From the NCBI RefSeq assembly GCF_047948215.1, contig NC_134465.1, positions 46,593,946 to 46,657,945 on the forward strand: DNA of 64,000 bases. Reading direction: 5' to 3'. The translations under genes were made by a program, and so were the position numbers. The notes beneath the pieces were generated by a model that worked only from the letters and a program-made list of their open reading frames with translations, had not been told where the DNA came from and did not search any database. Shown here one piece after another: positions 29,511 to 40,109 of the stretch (positions are counted from its first letter, which is position 1; every line of letters begins with the position of its first letter). The stretch comes from Lycorma delicatula. Taxonomy: Eukaryota > Arthropoda > Insecta > Hemiptera > Fulgoridae.

Positions 29511-30699
29511 CAGGGTGTCCCATATAAAACGCAACCTAACCTTATATTGGTAGGTATTGAAATAATAAAAAGGCATGTGTAAATGTAAATGTAATTTTTA
29601 TTATTACCATCCATTGCCTTACATTTAGAGTAAATGTTGGAAGTGGCCGCCATCTTCTTGAATACAAGTTTCGATTCTTTTTACAGCGTTTCTTGCAACT
29701 TTTTTCTAAGTTTGTGACTGGATATTTAATACAACTTGTTCAATATTGACTTTCAATTGTTAAAGTGTTCGTGGTTTACTGCTGTAGGCTTTTTCTTTGA
29801 GCTAACTCCCATAGAAAAAAATTCGCCGCAGTCGAATCTACAGATCTTGGTGGCCACAAGCCTCGACCGATAACACGATTACCAAAGAATTCCTCGACGA
29901 AATCAGAAGTTGAACCTGCGTAGTGCGATGTCGCACAGTGATGTTGAAGCCAGCAGTGTCTGTCTTCCTCTTCCAACAGTGCGATGAACCGAAATAAAAT
30001 ATCCTGATATCGTTCTCCATTAATGGTGTACTGGTGGCACCACATGCCCAACTTCTGCGGGTGTAATTGTTTTTCGTGATTTCGCTCCAAATTCTACTGT
30101 TTTGGCTGTTTACGTAGCCATCCAAATGAAACCATGCTTCATCTATGAAAAATAACGAATCCATAACATTAATTCCCTCGCGCAGAAATCGACGGAACCG
30201 TTGACAATATTGTAGTCGTTTTTCTTTGTCGGGCTCAAGAAGTCGATCAACCGTTTGAATGCGATAAGGTCGTAATTGTGATCGTTTGGTCGCCCGATGA
30301 ACAGTCAAATTAATTAGACAAATAGACAAATTAATTTCAGCAGACAAACGTCTGATCGATTTATTTGGCGAGGCGAGTAATCGGTCTTTGATTTCAGCGA
30401 CCGTATCTGTATTCAACAATGACGCAGATCTTTTGTGTTCCTCGTTATTAACAGAACCGGTCTCTCTAAATTTTTCGACTAACCTTAATACTGATGTTAA
30501 GCGAAAACACCATCTTGTCTCTAGCAATACACTGAACGTTATGATTGCATTGTTGTTACTATCGGTAGTGTTCTACTGCGTCGCCGCGATGTTCAGATGT
30601 TGGACGAGTCCATTTCAGTAATGAGTACGGGAGGAAGCTTGACTTTTGAAATTTCATGGATGAGTGATTAATGGGTTGCGTTTTATATGGGACACTCTG
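29511..30699 (-). mobile_element. Mariner family A, copy 3, complete ends
   Basis: The left end cagggtgtcccatataaaac and the right end (complement of cagagtgtcccatataaaac) are bounded by TA at 29509-29510 and 30700-30701. About 1.19 kb. Against copy 1 (904-2238) it has lost ~115 bp in the N-terminal region near 30500 and has smaller changes. It is inserted into transposon B. Confidence 0.9.
29776..30527 (-). pseudogene. Family A transposase, copy 3, damaged
   Basis: The frame from 30527 gives 'TSVLRLVEKFRETGSVNNEE', 'SPNKSIRRLSAEI' (with a 12-bp insertion repeating 'caaattaa'), and 'FFIDEAWFHLDGYVNS' with the first Asp intact. A frame change near 30085 moves to 'EKQLHPQKLGMW'. There the second Asp is His (LQHHCATS) and the third is Asn (STAANFF). 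With two catalytic residues gone the protein is dead. It is still useful as it carries Ser where copy 1 has the amber codon. Confidence 0.8.
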
Positions 30700-30749
30700 T
30701 ATTATATTCAACAAGCAACTCTATTCAAAAAAAAGCACTCTAGTAACGC

Positions 30750-31200
30750 TTTTTTTCCTTTTTAGCCTCCGAAAACACCGTAATGTATTACTTCAGAAGA
30801 CGATATGTTTGAATGTAAATGAAATCTAGTCTTTTTTTTCGGATACTCCCAGAGCGACCGGTACAGCTTTAAAGCATTACCTCGATCGCTCCGAAGTGTC
30901 ATGGGAGAAAATTGCCCCACCCTGACTTGGCTCCTTCATATGGCTCCTTCACTTGGCTCTCATCGGGGTCACCCCTGGATCATAGGAACAGCCCGACTTC
31001 CGCTTCTGGTGCTTTAAGTGTAGTCTTGTACAGTCTCAAGTCGACCGTTCCTGAGATGTGTGGTTAATTGAAACCCAACCACTAAAGAACACCGGTATCT
31101 ACAATCTAGTATTTAAATCCGTGTAAAAGTAACTGCCTTTACTAACACTTGAATTTTAGAACTCTCAACTTCGAAATCAGCTGATTTACGATGATGAGTT
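30750..31200 (-). mobile_element. SINE (H1) split by a retroposed sequence
   Basis: The minus-orientation tail 'ttccttttttagcctccg' at 30751-30770 and body to 'aatctagtctt' (30834) resume at 31017 with 'taagtgtagtcttgtacagt', 'cctgagatgtgtggttaatt' and 'ccaaccactaaagaacaccg', up to 'cgaaatcagctgattt'. The tRNA-like head is truncated. It lies inside transposon B. Confidence 0.7.
30835..31016 (-). mobile_element. Short GC-rich retroposon inside a SINE
   Basis: A unit of about 180 bp, read on the minus strand from 'caccagaagcggaagtcggg' to 'ggtcgctctgggagtatccg', ending in A8. It is flanked by similar words aatctagtctt (30824-30834) and aagtgtagtctt (31017-31028), which fit a slightly diverged target duplication. 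It resembles the 3' part of the 6925-7290 island (shared 'gtcgg.ctgttcct.tgatcca', 'ggtcgctc'). It is probably a truncated LINE copy. Confidence 0.55.
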
Positions 31201-31239
31201 TACCTTGTTACATTTTACCTCTTTTTACCTCTTGTTACA

Positions 31240-31700
31240 TTTTCGTTTGCGATTAAGAGTGGCTTGTAAACTTGCCATCGGGTAATAAATTAAAACAAAA
31301 AAAAAAGACATAAAAAACGTATTTTGTGGATCATATCTGTCTACCATTGTAAGAGATCATGGGTATTTTTTGACTCCCAAATATTGATATTAAAAGTGTT
31401 AGTTATATTTTTAACTAAGATGAAAAGTTGACTCATCAATAAACAAAGTACGATCAGGAAAGTAACTTAACTTCACGGTGTATTATTTCGATTCGATTAC
31501 GAAGTAGGCACACACACATAATCGATAGGTTTTAAAACCTGTAACAACGGTAAGCAGTATGGACGCATATGTATTTCCTTAATACATTCTACATTGTCAT
31601 CACCGGGACTGGTATTTTACTGGCGGCTTTCCGAATAAATTTTTTTAGGATTACGCAGGAAGGACTCCCTGAACGTTCAAAATTCTCTTCAGATACTCTC
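31240..31700 (-). pseudogene. Transposon B, copy 2, N-terminal side
   Basis: The minus strand shows 'PDRTLFIDESTFHLS' (first catalytic Asp) near 31455-31410. Upstream is a segment like the helix-turn-helix end ('FERSGSPSCVILKKFIRKAA'), near 31690-31620. DNA similarity to 16880-17108 ('tgtaaactcgccatcggg' region) links the two copies. Several stops. Confidence 0.55.
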
Positions 31701-31734
31701 AGTCGTCCCGTACTCTTCCTTTTACATAGATATT

Positions 31735-31905
31735 CGATCTTGCAGTTACCTTTATACGGATTTGAATACTAGATCGTGGATACCGATGTTCTTTGGCGGT
31801 TGGGTTTCAATTAGTCACAAATCTCAGGGATTTGTCGACCGTAGACTGTTCAAGACTACATTTCATTTACGTTCATACGTATCATGCTCTGAAGTAATAG
31901 TAAGT
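31735..31905 (+). mobile_element. SINE body fragment
   Basis: Plus orientation: 'tatacggatttgaatactag', 'atcgtggataccgatgttct', 'tcgaccgtagactgttcaag', 'tcatgctctgaagtaatag'. Head and last part of tail are missing. Confidence 0.65.
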
Positions 31906-32144
31906 AGAAGTAATAATTTTTTTTGCTTTTTGATTCCAGTCTAAATTATACTGTACACCTCATCCAAGAGAGATTATAACAAATTAAAACCGTTATCTTT
32001 TTTTGTAAACCTTGTATAAATTAAGTGTTTTTACCGACTGACTCATCGACGCCCATCTCAAACCACTAAATCTAGGTAAGTGAATTTTAGAAGGTAAATT
32101 GTTTTTACGATACAGGTACCCTCTAACGCCCGACTTAGGAAAGA

Positions 32145-32485
32145 TCAGGGTCAAATTTATTTTAATGAAAATTCTATACCTCAGGTATTGTAGGCGTTAC
32201 AGTCGTGAAATTTAGTATTTAAATACTCCTTTGAAAATAAAGTTATTCGTGCTTCAATATTTTTCAAAATTTTAATTTTAGGGATGGGATTAAGGGGGGA
32301 CCAAAATTTTTCATGAAAATATACGAAGTCGGAGGGGGTGCAGTCGTAGAAATTGGTGTTTAGATTTTTCTTTTAAAACAAAAAGATACTTAATTTTACA
32401 GTTTTCAAAAATATAATTAAAAGGTGATAAGGGGACGAATTAGGGTGAATCAAAATTCTGTATGAAAAATCAAAATCTCAACAAT
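32145..32485 (+). repeat. ~150-bp tandem repeat, about 2.3 units, diverged
   Basis: Two long units are recognisable by the order 'atgaaaat(t/a)..ta', 'cagtcgt(g/a)', 'gaaatt', '..aaaataaag..' and 'ttcaaaa..t..aattttaggg(a/g)..gg'. A third starts 'caaaattctgtatgaaaaat'. The spacer 'gattaagggggg' is GC-rich against the surroundings. It has the look of an old satellite-like or transposon-internal repeat. Confidence 0.45.
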
Positions 32486-32559
32486 ATGTACCGAATGATG
32501 ATTATATTCTAGGACACGACTCCGATCCACTTTCTTCCTTGTTTTATCGTTTAAATTCG

Positions 32560-33730
32560 ATGCGAAGTATTGCTGCTACTTTGATAACTAAATATTTTAA
32601 TTACTTTTAATTTTAAAATTTAATAATTATTACATTTATTTATTTATTAGATATTTATATAATTTAGTTTACTTTTTAGAGGGTTTATCTAATTTGTTTC
32701 CTTTTTTTTATTAATGTTAATATTAATATTAGTAAAATAAAAGTTATTTTAAAAAATAATTTTGTATATGTAATCAAATATATTTTTGTATTTTTTTTTT
32801 TAAATATTGTATTCTTAATATTTACTAATGATGATCGTAACAATTTAATTTCAATCTGATTTTTTTTCTGTTAGTAAGTGGTTTTTGTGCCTATCATATT
32901 TTCTAATTTATTAATTACTCATTAAATTTACAGTAATCGTGAAACTTTTTATTTCCGTTTATTTTATTGCTATGTCTTCCTTTTATTACATTTTTATTTC
33001 AACAAAAAAAAATTAAGAAATTAGGCCGCTTTCTAGCTAAGAAATATAAACTATTGTATTTTGGCGTATATATTACGGTATAATAATAATAATAATAAGT
33101 AATATGATTCTGTATGTATATATATATATATATATATTTGTGGTCAGTGTTACATTGTAGAAGAGAAATAGGATGTAGGATGTGCTATGTTTTTTCTTTT
33201 GTATTTCTTTGCTCTAATGATTTCCTCTGCTGTAAATTGTGATATTCTATTACTAACGTCAGTGGATTGCTACTGTACAATCCTTTTATTCCTTTTATTT
33301 TATTTATCTTTTCCTTTCAACATTGAGTTAGTTTTGTATTATTCGTGTTTTCTTTTATTATTTATTTCCTTTTATTTATTATCTTTCTATCAATGATTTA
33401 TATATATAAAAAATAGTTTTGTAAAAGGGATTTCATGAAATATTTCTTTTTTATTATTGAATAAAACGAAAGAAGTGAGATCTGTTGGACTGATCTGGCA
33501 TTCTTAAAATTTAATAAGTTTATGAAAGGAAGGTTAAGGATATTAATAGATTTCTATAAAAATAAAGATTTACAAGACCTTTTAAGGGAATAAATTTTTT
33601 TCAAGGAATAATACATTAAATGGTATGCGTCTTGTATATAAATGAGTTGTGTTCATACTTGTAATATGTAAGTATATATATATATAAATGAATTTAGTTG
33701 TCTAGATGTATTTATATATGTAATTCACTT
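32560..33730. other. No gene seen; TA/TAA microsatellites
   Basis: AT-rich. Microsatellites lie near 33080-33098 (taa/aat) and 33116-33136 (ta). A 69-codon plus frame at 33187-33396 is strongly hydrophobic only because of T-rich DNA. Confidence 0.4.
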
Positions 33731-33734
33731 TACT

Positions 33735-33805
33735 GTCCTCCGTAATAGCATCTTAACCTTTAATCCGTAAGGTCTCGGGTACGAATCCTGGTCAATTATA
33801 AAATA
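33735..33805 (+). other. tRNA-like relic
   Basis: 'gtaatagcatcttaacc' followed by 'ggtctcgggtacgaatcctg' resembles an A-box/B-box pair (B box with one change). It is probably a truncated SINE head. No full cloverleaf was traced. Confidence 0.35.
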
Positions 33806-34284
33806 ATCATTATAAAATTCTATATTTCCTTGTACAAGATTCAAGGTTTTGTTGTGAAATAATCATAAAAAAATTTACACCTGATATGCAACATCAGGTA
33901 TAATAAGAGGCACAAATCAAACGTTTACTTTCTTTGAAAGTAATAATGTTCACTATATAGAAACCATTGTTTTAAACAGAATGAAAATAACACGTTTACG
34001 GTCGAAAATCTACATTTCGGTCAGCCTGATATATAAACATACTTAAACAGATTATTTGAATTTCGGTGAAGATGACAGGTAACAATTGCTTCAGTCCTTA
34101 GTAAGCTACTTGTCATTTTGAGAATGGATATGTCAGTTTTGAGTATAACTGTATCATAATTTTTTTTTTTTATTTGTATCAAAATAACATGTAAATTCAT
34201 AGCGTTCATTAAAAAATTTTCCGATGTTTTAAATCATCTGCGTTTCATATTTGCTATCTTTATAAGAGACTAGAATTATATGAG

Positions 34285-34510
34285 CTTCTACTCCCCACAT
34301 GATTCCCTTTCAGTCAAGTCCTTTCGCTGCTAGAGCCCTTCAGCCTAACAAGTATTTGCCTTCCATAGGGGACCCTACTGTTTGGAGGAACCAAAGCGTT
34401 CCCCTTTCCGGAAGGAGAGCATGTGCTGGCGTTTGGCCTGACCCACTGAGATTCATATACCCTGAGATTTGGACGCTAACGCTATCTCGTGCGCAAAAGG
34501 CTCACTACTT
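34285..34510 (+). other. GC-rich island of unknown origin
   Basis: A patch clearly richer in GC than its surroundings, with an open plus frame (34299-34589) that shows no domain. It could be a retroelement UTR. No second copy in the window. Confidence 0.3.
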
Positions 34511-34599
34511 TTTAGATTGGTTATTAAAAATTAGAATATTATCAGGTTTTATAATTTTTATTAAATATTCTGAAAATATCATAATTTAAATATACGTTA

Positions 34600-35680
34600 T
34601 TTTTTTCGACTTCGGCATTTTTTTCAGACTACCTTTCAACTTCCTTCACTTCTTTTTTATTTGCTGTTCTCTTTCTTCCCAGTAACTTTTCATTCTCTCC
34701 ATATTTATTCTTTGCGTTCTTCCAACCATTTCATTTTTGCATTTTCTTTTCTAGTCTTTTGTTTTTAAAAACCCAACATCAAATTTGTTTCAAATATGTC
34801 TTTTATTTGGAATATCTTATACCAGTTATCTTTTTAGATTTTAATTTTTTTTTTTAATTTCTGTAATGTAGTTTTCTTAACAAACCAAAGATTTGTTTAT
34901 CGCTTTGTAAACTAAACAATAATTATTACTCATTTTCACAATATGATAAAAACATTACTCTTTTCTCCTATATCACGTTCGTTATGTTTTCCTATATATC
35001 ATTGTTGCTTCTAAGTTAAAGCGTATTTTCATTTTTACGGAACCTAAAATTTATTTTTAATATATTTTTTCCTCATTTTTAATATTTTCCTACTATTCAT
35101 ATTCAAGCAATTACACCCACTCTGGTAACTCACTGGTTTATTACTACTATGTTATAACTTTGATTTTTAGATTTTTTTAAAAGTATTTTTTATTACTTAG
35201 CGTTTTTTATTTTCTAAACTCTTTTATCACTAAATTTTCTAATTCATTTTTGTGAATAATTTCATCTAAATATTTGAATTTTTTTAATGTACTTTTCCTG
35301 TTTCTCTTTGTATGAATTTATAATGTTTATCAAGATTTTTATTTCCTCTATTGATATTTTTACTTCTGTTGTATTTAATACTGTATTTAAAATGCTAATC
35401 TCTACTTTTGCGAATTTCAGACATTTTTAGAGAGTTGCAAGATCATCTGCGAAGCTAAACAGTTGACTTTAACTTCACTCTTCCTTCCTAAAATTAATGG
35501 TATTTTAATTTTCTATTTCTATAAGTCCGAAGTCTAATTATGTTTTTCCAAGACACAGTTAAATTAAATCTACTTTTTTTCCTTAAGACCATCTACATGT
35601 AGATCGAGTTAAAAAATAACTTTTCTTTGGTTTCAAAATAAAATTTACAATCGGTTACAATATTAAAAAAAAAGCTGTGG
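34600..35680 (-). pseudogene. Decayed LINE reverse transcriptase relic
   Basis: At 35480-35440 the minus strand translates as 'QLFSFADDLATL'. This holds the FADD catalytic block of reverse transcriptase with its usual hydrophobic neighbours. The codons after it are lysine/isoleucine-rich with frequent stops ('KEKQEKYIKKIQIF'). The rest of the stretch is T-rich in the same way, and may be the remainder of the element, but only the FADD part is firm. Its clade cannot be told. Confidence 0.45.
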
Positions 35681-36310
35681 GTTATTTCTAATGCACGGTT
35701 TACACAAACAACTTAATTTAAAATATTTATCATTTTATTTAAATATAATATTTTTTCGTTTATTTAATTTAATGATTCTAACTAAAGCACGTACGCGCAT
35801 ACCGTATTTAATTTGCGGGGGTGTGGAGGTACTATCAGCGACGGTCGGCACTTACTAAAGTAATGTAATTTCACGACTTACATAGAACAAATTTTGCTTG
35901 TACGGTCAGAAGACCGGTGTAGCGGAGAGGATTAACGCACCAGGTAGAAAGTCGACCGGATGATCGACATCGAGACCCAGCCAGACCGAGTTAATTTTTT
36001 AAACTTTAAATATTAATCGTTTATTTAATTCCACTGCTCGCCTGTGACGTCACAACACAGCAGATAACTACAACTTTTTGGCGTTGTGTGCGATTTTGCA
36101 AAATTTTTTTGCAAACATTTTTTAATCGTTTAAAAATGTGCTTAAGAAAAATATGACCTTAATTAGGTGAAATCTCGAGATCTGAGGGTGACCTTGCTCT
36201 ACACCCTCATCCCCTTGACCTTTGAAGTTGAAAATTTAATGTCATCAATACCTTATATATAGAGGTAATCTGACCAATTTGGTCACACACACACGCACGC
36301 GCGCGTACAT
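35680..36310 (+). repeat. Repeat O, copy 2
   Basis: Counterpart of 27050-27620. It holds an extra ~45 bp around 35860-35910 and 'ggtgtagcggagaggattaa' before 'cgcaccaggtagaaagtcga'. Here the A-box-like and B-box-like (atcgagaccc at about 35968) words are spaced as in a tRNA-related head. It ends near an ACAC/GCGC microsatellite (36285-36305). Confidence 0.5.
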
Positions 36311-36476
36311 TATCATCCGGAAAATTTCAATTTGGTTTTTTGGGTTCCTTAAGTGTCAAAACTTCAAGATCCCGATGAAAACCGAAAGTAAAATCGTAAG
36401 TAAATATGATCACATCAAATTACAAATAGAAAGGCTTTCATCGAAGCTCAAAAAAAATTTTGTTTTCTGCCAGTAC

Positions 36477-36652
36477 TCTTTCATGGCAGATTAAAGGGAG
36501 TGGTAGCCTCTCCGCCTTTCATTCGGAGGTCCCGAGTTCGAATCCAAGGGTCAGGCATGACATATGTACATTTTACAAAATTGTAATTTCATCTCATTCT
36601 CTGAATCAATACCTAACGGTGGTCTCGGAGGCTGAAAAAAATATTCTTTCAT
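36477..36652 (+). mobile_element. SINE (head type H2) with 8-bp target duplication
   Basis: Direct repeats tctttcat lie at 36477-36484 and 36645-36652. The head 'agggagtggtagcctctccg', the anticodon-like 'cctttcattcgg', the B box gttcgaatcc (36536-36545), then 'tctctgaatcaatacctaac' and 'ggtggtctcggaggctgaaa', ending in A-rich sequence. It is the only H2 copy here in the plus direction. Confidence 0.75.
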
Positions 36653-36929
36653 TCTTTGACCGATTTTATCTCTCTCTTTTTGGGAAAAATTTTTTTCTCC
36701 TTTTTCTTGAATATTATTGAATTGTTTTATTTTATTTCTAATATAAAAATATTTTCTACTTTAATATTTAATTCCTTTAGATCTTCTTTGATTTCATGAT
36801 ATCACTTATTTTTAGTTTTTAATTTAGAAAGATATCTTTTTAATCTGTTGTCCTCCATTTATTTTAATTATTAATAAAATTGATTTGAATGTTATTTTCT
36901 GCTCTTCTTATTATTTTCACTCTAAAATT

Positions 36930-37025
36930 CATAGTTTACGCGTTTCGGAATACCTCCATTTTCAAAACTACTTTTAGCACACTTGCTGAGTGGTTTTAAC
37001 GAAACGCGTCAACTACGAATCAGAG
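36930..37025. repeat. Imperfect inverted repeat around acgcgtttcg
   Basis: 'ttcatagtttacgcgtttcg' (36941-36960) is matched by the complement of 'cgaaacgcgtcaactacgaa' (37001-37020), imperfect but about 20 bp per arm. The phrase 'gaaacgcgtca' also occurs at 41914, at the edge of a Penelope-like relic, so this may be a retroelement terminus. Confidence 0.45.
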
Positions 37026-37479
37026 TGACAATGCTCGAAAGGGCAGAATTATAATACTCAAATCGATTATGATATTCCTAGCGGAAATATAAAATATTGT
37101 TCATAAAAGTCTAATTTACCTTTTATACAGTCCGTTTTTTTTTTTAATTTTTTGACGTTTGTAATTAATTTCTTCATTTGATCTTAAGATATTTTGATTA
37201 TGTTTACATTTAAGACCTAAAATATTTTTTAAACTTTTCCTTTCTTTTGTAATTATTTTTCCCAACCACGATTCTTTGAATGTCATTTTTTGTTAGTTGA
37301 TAGGCTTCTTGAGTTGAATCATTCCAGGGCGTTATCCTGTATTATTTCTCCGAAATATTAAAATTTTTCAAATATTTTAATTTTATCTTAGTTAATTTTT
37401 AAAGATTTCAGTTTATTTTTAATATTTGTCATACATTTTGTTTTTTTCATAGTAAAATTACAATAAGCTTTTTTCTATG

Positions 37480-37890
37480 ATAGTAAAACGTTACTATTCG
37501 AATTTTTGCTATTTTAAAATTGTTTAACATCATTGCCAGATCATTCGCAAAAGTAAAACAATCTATTTCTAGATTTTTCTTTTTTGTAACCTAATTTTGT
37601 TGTTTCCACTTCATTTATTTTAATTTTTTTTCCTCCATTCTATTACGATTTAATCTAGAACGCAGTAAAAATAAAATCAGAGATATAATCCGTCTCCTTC
37701 TCTTGTTTTTGTTTTAATTTTTAATGGTTCCTATAGGTCCTCCGTAAATTTAACTTTAGAAAACATATTGGGAATTGTTTATTCAATTAAATTTTTACTA
37801 TACCCATTTCTAAGAGAATTTGGATTAAAAAATCTTTACCTACAAAAATATATGCCTTTTTGAAATCTTTAAAAAGGTAAATTTACTTTA
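37480..37890 (-). pseudogene. Decayed LINE reverse transcriptase, second relic
   Basis: The minus strand reads in order 'GKDFLIQILLEMGIVKI' (after KAY), then 'TKTREGDGLYL' with 'FYFYCVLD', then 'IDCFTFANDLAMMLNN'. This is the reverse-transcriptase order of the acidic K-A-Y block, the RQGDGLSPLLF block and the FADD block, with FANDL in place of FADDL and several stops. It is an old non-LTR element. Confidence 0.55.
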
Positions 37891-37949
37891 TTATAATTTA
37901 TTACATACATATATATTTTTAAAAACAGATTGATTAATTCTTTCATTTT

Positions 37950-38915
37950 TTTTTTCATTAACATTTATGGTCTTTATTCCAGTGGAATTGGTTTGCTTGG
38001 CATTTCTCCCGCCGCCACCACTACATTCCGTCGTCCTAAAGCATAAGACCGAATATCTGTGCCACAAACGGCAACTGAGCCTCGAAACGTTCAACGACCA
38101 GAATCCTAAATTACGCCTAGAGCTTACCTAACAGCGTGAGCGGACTAAGCGCAGTGCCATACACCACCGGCTTACGTGTCCCAACCGCTCACTTGTCATA
38201 TATTTGCTAAAATGGGTAGGCGCACCCCGTCAACTGCTAAAAATATATATGATAACCATAAATTAAAATTTATTTCGTCTAGACAGCAATTTGCTGCCAC
38301 GCCTATGTCGCTGAATGCCAGCAAGTACCTGTCCGCCATATTAAAGCGCTTGGAGCCTTAATTTGCAGGTGATCAGCTATATACATATCTAGGTTAGTTT
38401 CCCATAGAAGTGCGGTAGGAGTCTTTTCCCTTAGGTAAACTACTGACGTCGGATGAACAAAGCAACCGCATCAACGAACTCCCACACGGTCCGACAATGC
38501 GGCTCTCGCCACATTGACTCGCCGCTTGTGAGTGGCCAATTTTCCCCTTGACCTCTAAGTTCCAGGGTGGCCCGGTCTCTGTCCCCCCCCCCAAGACCAG
38601 AGCAGTGAAACATCAGGTGTTCATTATTTAACTGGGCCTCGCCGCAGACGTACAGCTGATCAGCTGCCAGGCGGAATCGAAACAGATATTGGTTTAAATT
38701 AATATGGTTGACGAGCTACCGTGCTCTTAAAAACGAGCTCGAGGCTTACCATTCCCCCAGATCCTGTATAAATTTATACAAGAATCTTCCCTTAGTCGTG
38801 GTGTGCCATTCTTGCTGCCAGGCATCCATCACGAGTCTCTGCAGCCTTTTCCGCAGGCGGGAGATGGGCGACTGAACGAAATTTAGATCCAGTGCATTGT
38901 GATCACCGGTGGAAA
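37950..38915 (-). mobile_element. R1-like LINE 3' portion, GC-richer
   Basis: Minus-strand pieces: 'LQRLVMDAWQQEWHTTTKGR' and 'FLYKFIQDLGEW' (about 38880-38750), then 'VNHINLNQYLFRFRLA' and 'CGEAQLNNEHLMFHCSG' (about 38710-38600), and after a shift 'WREPHCRTVWEFVDAVALFI'. This series, with the C..CG..EH..C cluster, is the C-terminal part of R1/Jockey-type LINE proteins. A ~450-bp tail follows, with an AATAAA at about 37975 and an A9 run near 37952 (minus-strand poly-A). A 13-C run sits at 38583. The 5' part is cut at ~38915 by a SINE. Confidence 0.6.
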
Positions 38916-39015
38916 GTGATAGCGTATGAAAAAAAGCCATGCTTTTCCGAGATTTGAACCCGGGACCTTCGAACGTAATGCCAGACACTACCTAATCAGC
39001 CACGCAGGTCGGCTC
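38915..39015 (-). mobile_element. SINE head type H2, degraded
   Basis: The complement gives 'gccgacctgcgtggctgatt' with 'aggtagtgtctggc', a B-box-like gttcaaatct (complement of 38953-38962) and 'catggctttttttcatacgc'. The tail was not found. The boundary with the LINE relic is near 38915. Confidence 0.5.
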
Positions 39016-39019
39016 TTTT

Positions 39020-39504
39020 AATATAATTGGATTTTTTTAATTTATTTATTTATTTTTTTTAGGAATATTTAGTTAACCATACAATTAATTGTAACACTAT
39101 ATCAAGTTTTAAATAACATGCCTTTTAAAGAATGAAATTGTTATTCCAGTCATAGTTCGGAACGCTGTGTTCTGCGTATATTCCAGCAAAACTCATGGAG
39201 TGGTACTTCATTAATTTTATTTTATTTTTTTTTGAGTTTCAACATTTCAACAATTACAAACTGCAGACATGATTAACCATGTTTTTTTTTTAATTTTTAT
39301 ATATTTGTAATTCTCTTTTTTGTACTATATATATATATATATATATATACATTTTTTAATACTGAATTTTAATGAATTAATAATGAATCTTAAAGACTAA
39401 CTTATCTAAGTCTTGTTTGTTTTAATTTAAATATCTTACTAATGAATTGAATAACAATTCTATCTATTTTTATATTTCGTTTAATGTACATTTTTTCTGT
39501 TATG

Positions 39505-39543
<39 letters not shown>

Positions 39544-39755
39544 TGTAATTCTCATTTAATTAAAAGTAAAAACACGTGAAACAAAAAAAAAAAGACTTGC
39601 TTCTGTTCTTGGAAAAAATATATCTAGTTAGTAATGTTGTGAACAATTGACCTCGTGTTGTATGTTATAACGAATAAAATAACGTTAACTCGTAATACCA
39701 GAAATGATCTTTGATTTTTCTATTATATAACTAGTAATTTTTTCTTATACATCAA

Positions 39756-39812
<57 letters not shown>

Positions 39813-40100
39813 ATATTTTTAATTTTTGTATGAACATAAACATTTTATTATAAAAATGAAGAATATTTTTAAAAAATAAAATAAAAATAGAACAAATTGA
39901 AATAAAGTAGAATAAAATCCATATTCGGGTTTTTAAAAATATTCTAGAATAGTTTATTAATTGATAATTTCTACAAAAAATATAATCTATCACTAAGAAA
40001 ACAAAAAAAAACTAATTCCATTAACATCTTTTGTATGATTGAAATATTTTTGAAACTCAGGATCTAAAGGGTTGATTCTATTACAGATTGAGCGTGGCAT
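39020..40100. other. No gene seen; four TA microsatellites
   Basis: (TA)n runs at about 39326-39350, 39510-39539 and 39760-39809 (25 units, the longest). The surroundings are AT-rich. Short frames seen here are products of the base bias. Confidence 0.5.
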
Positions 40101-40109
40101 ATTATCAGT

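Noticed and set aside
38176..38361. 61-codon plus-strand frame
   Set aside because: It lies opposite the 3' untranslated part of an R1-like LINE relic.
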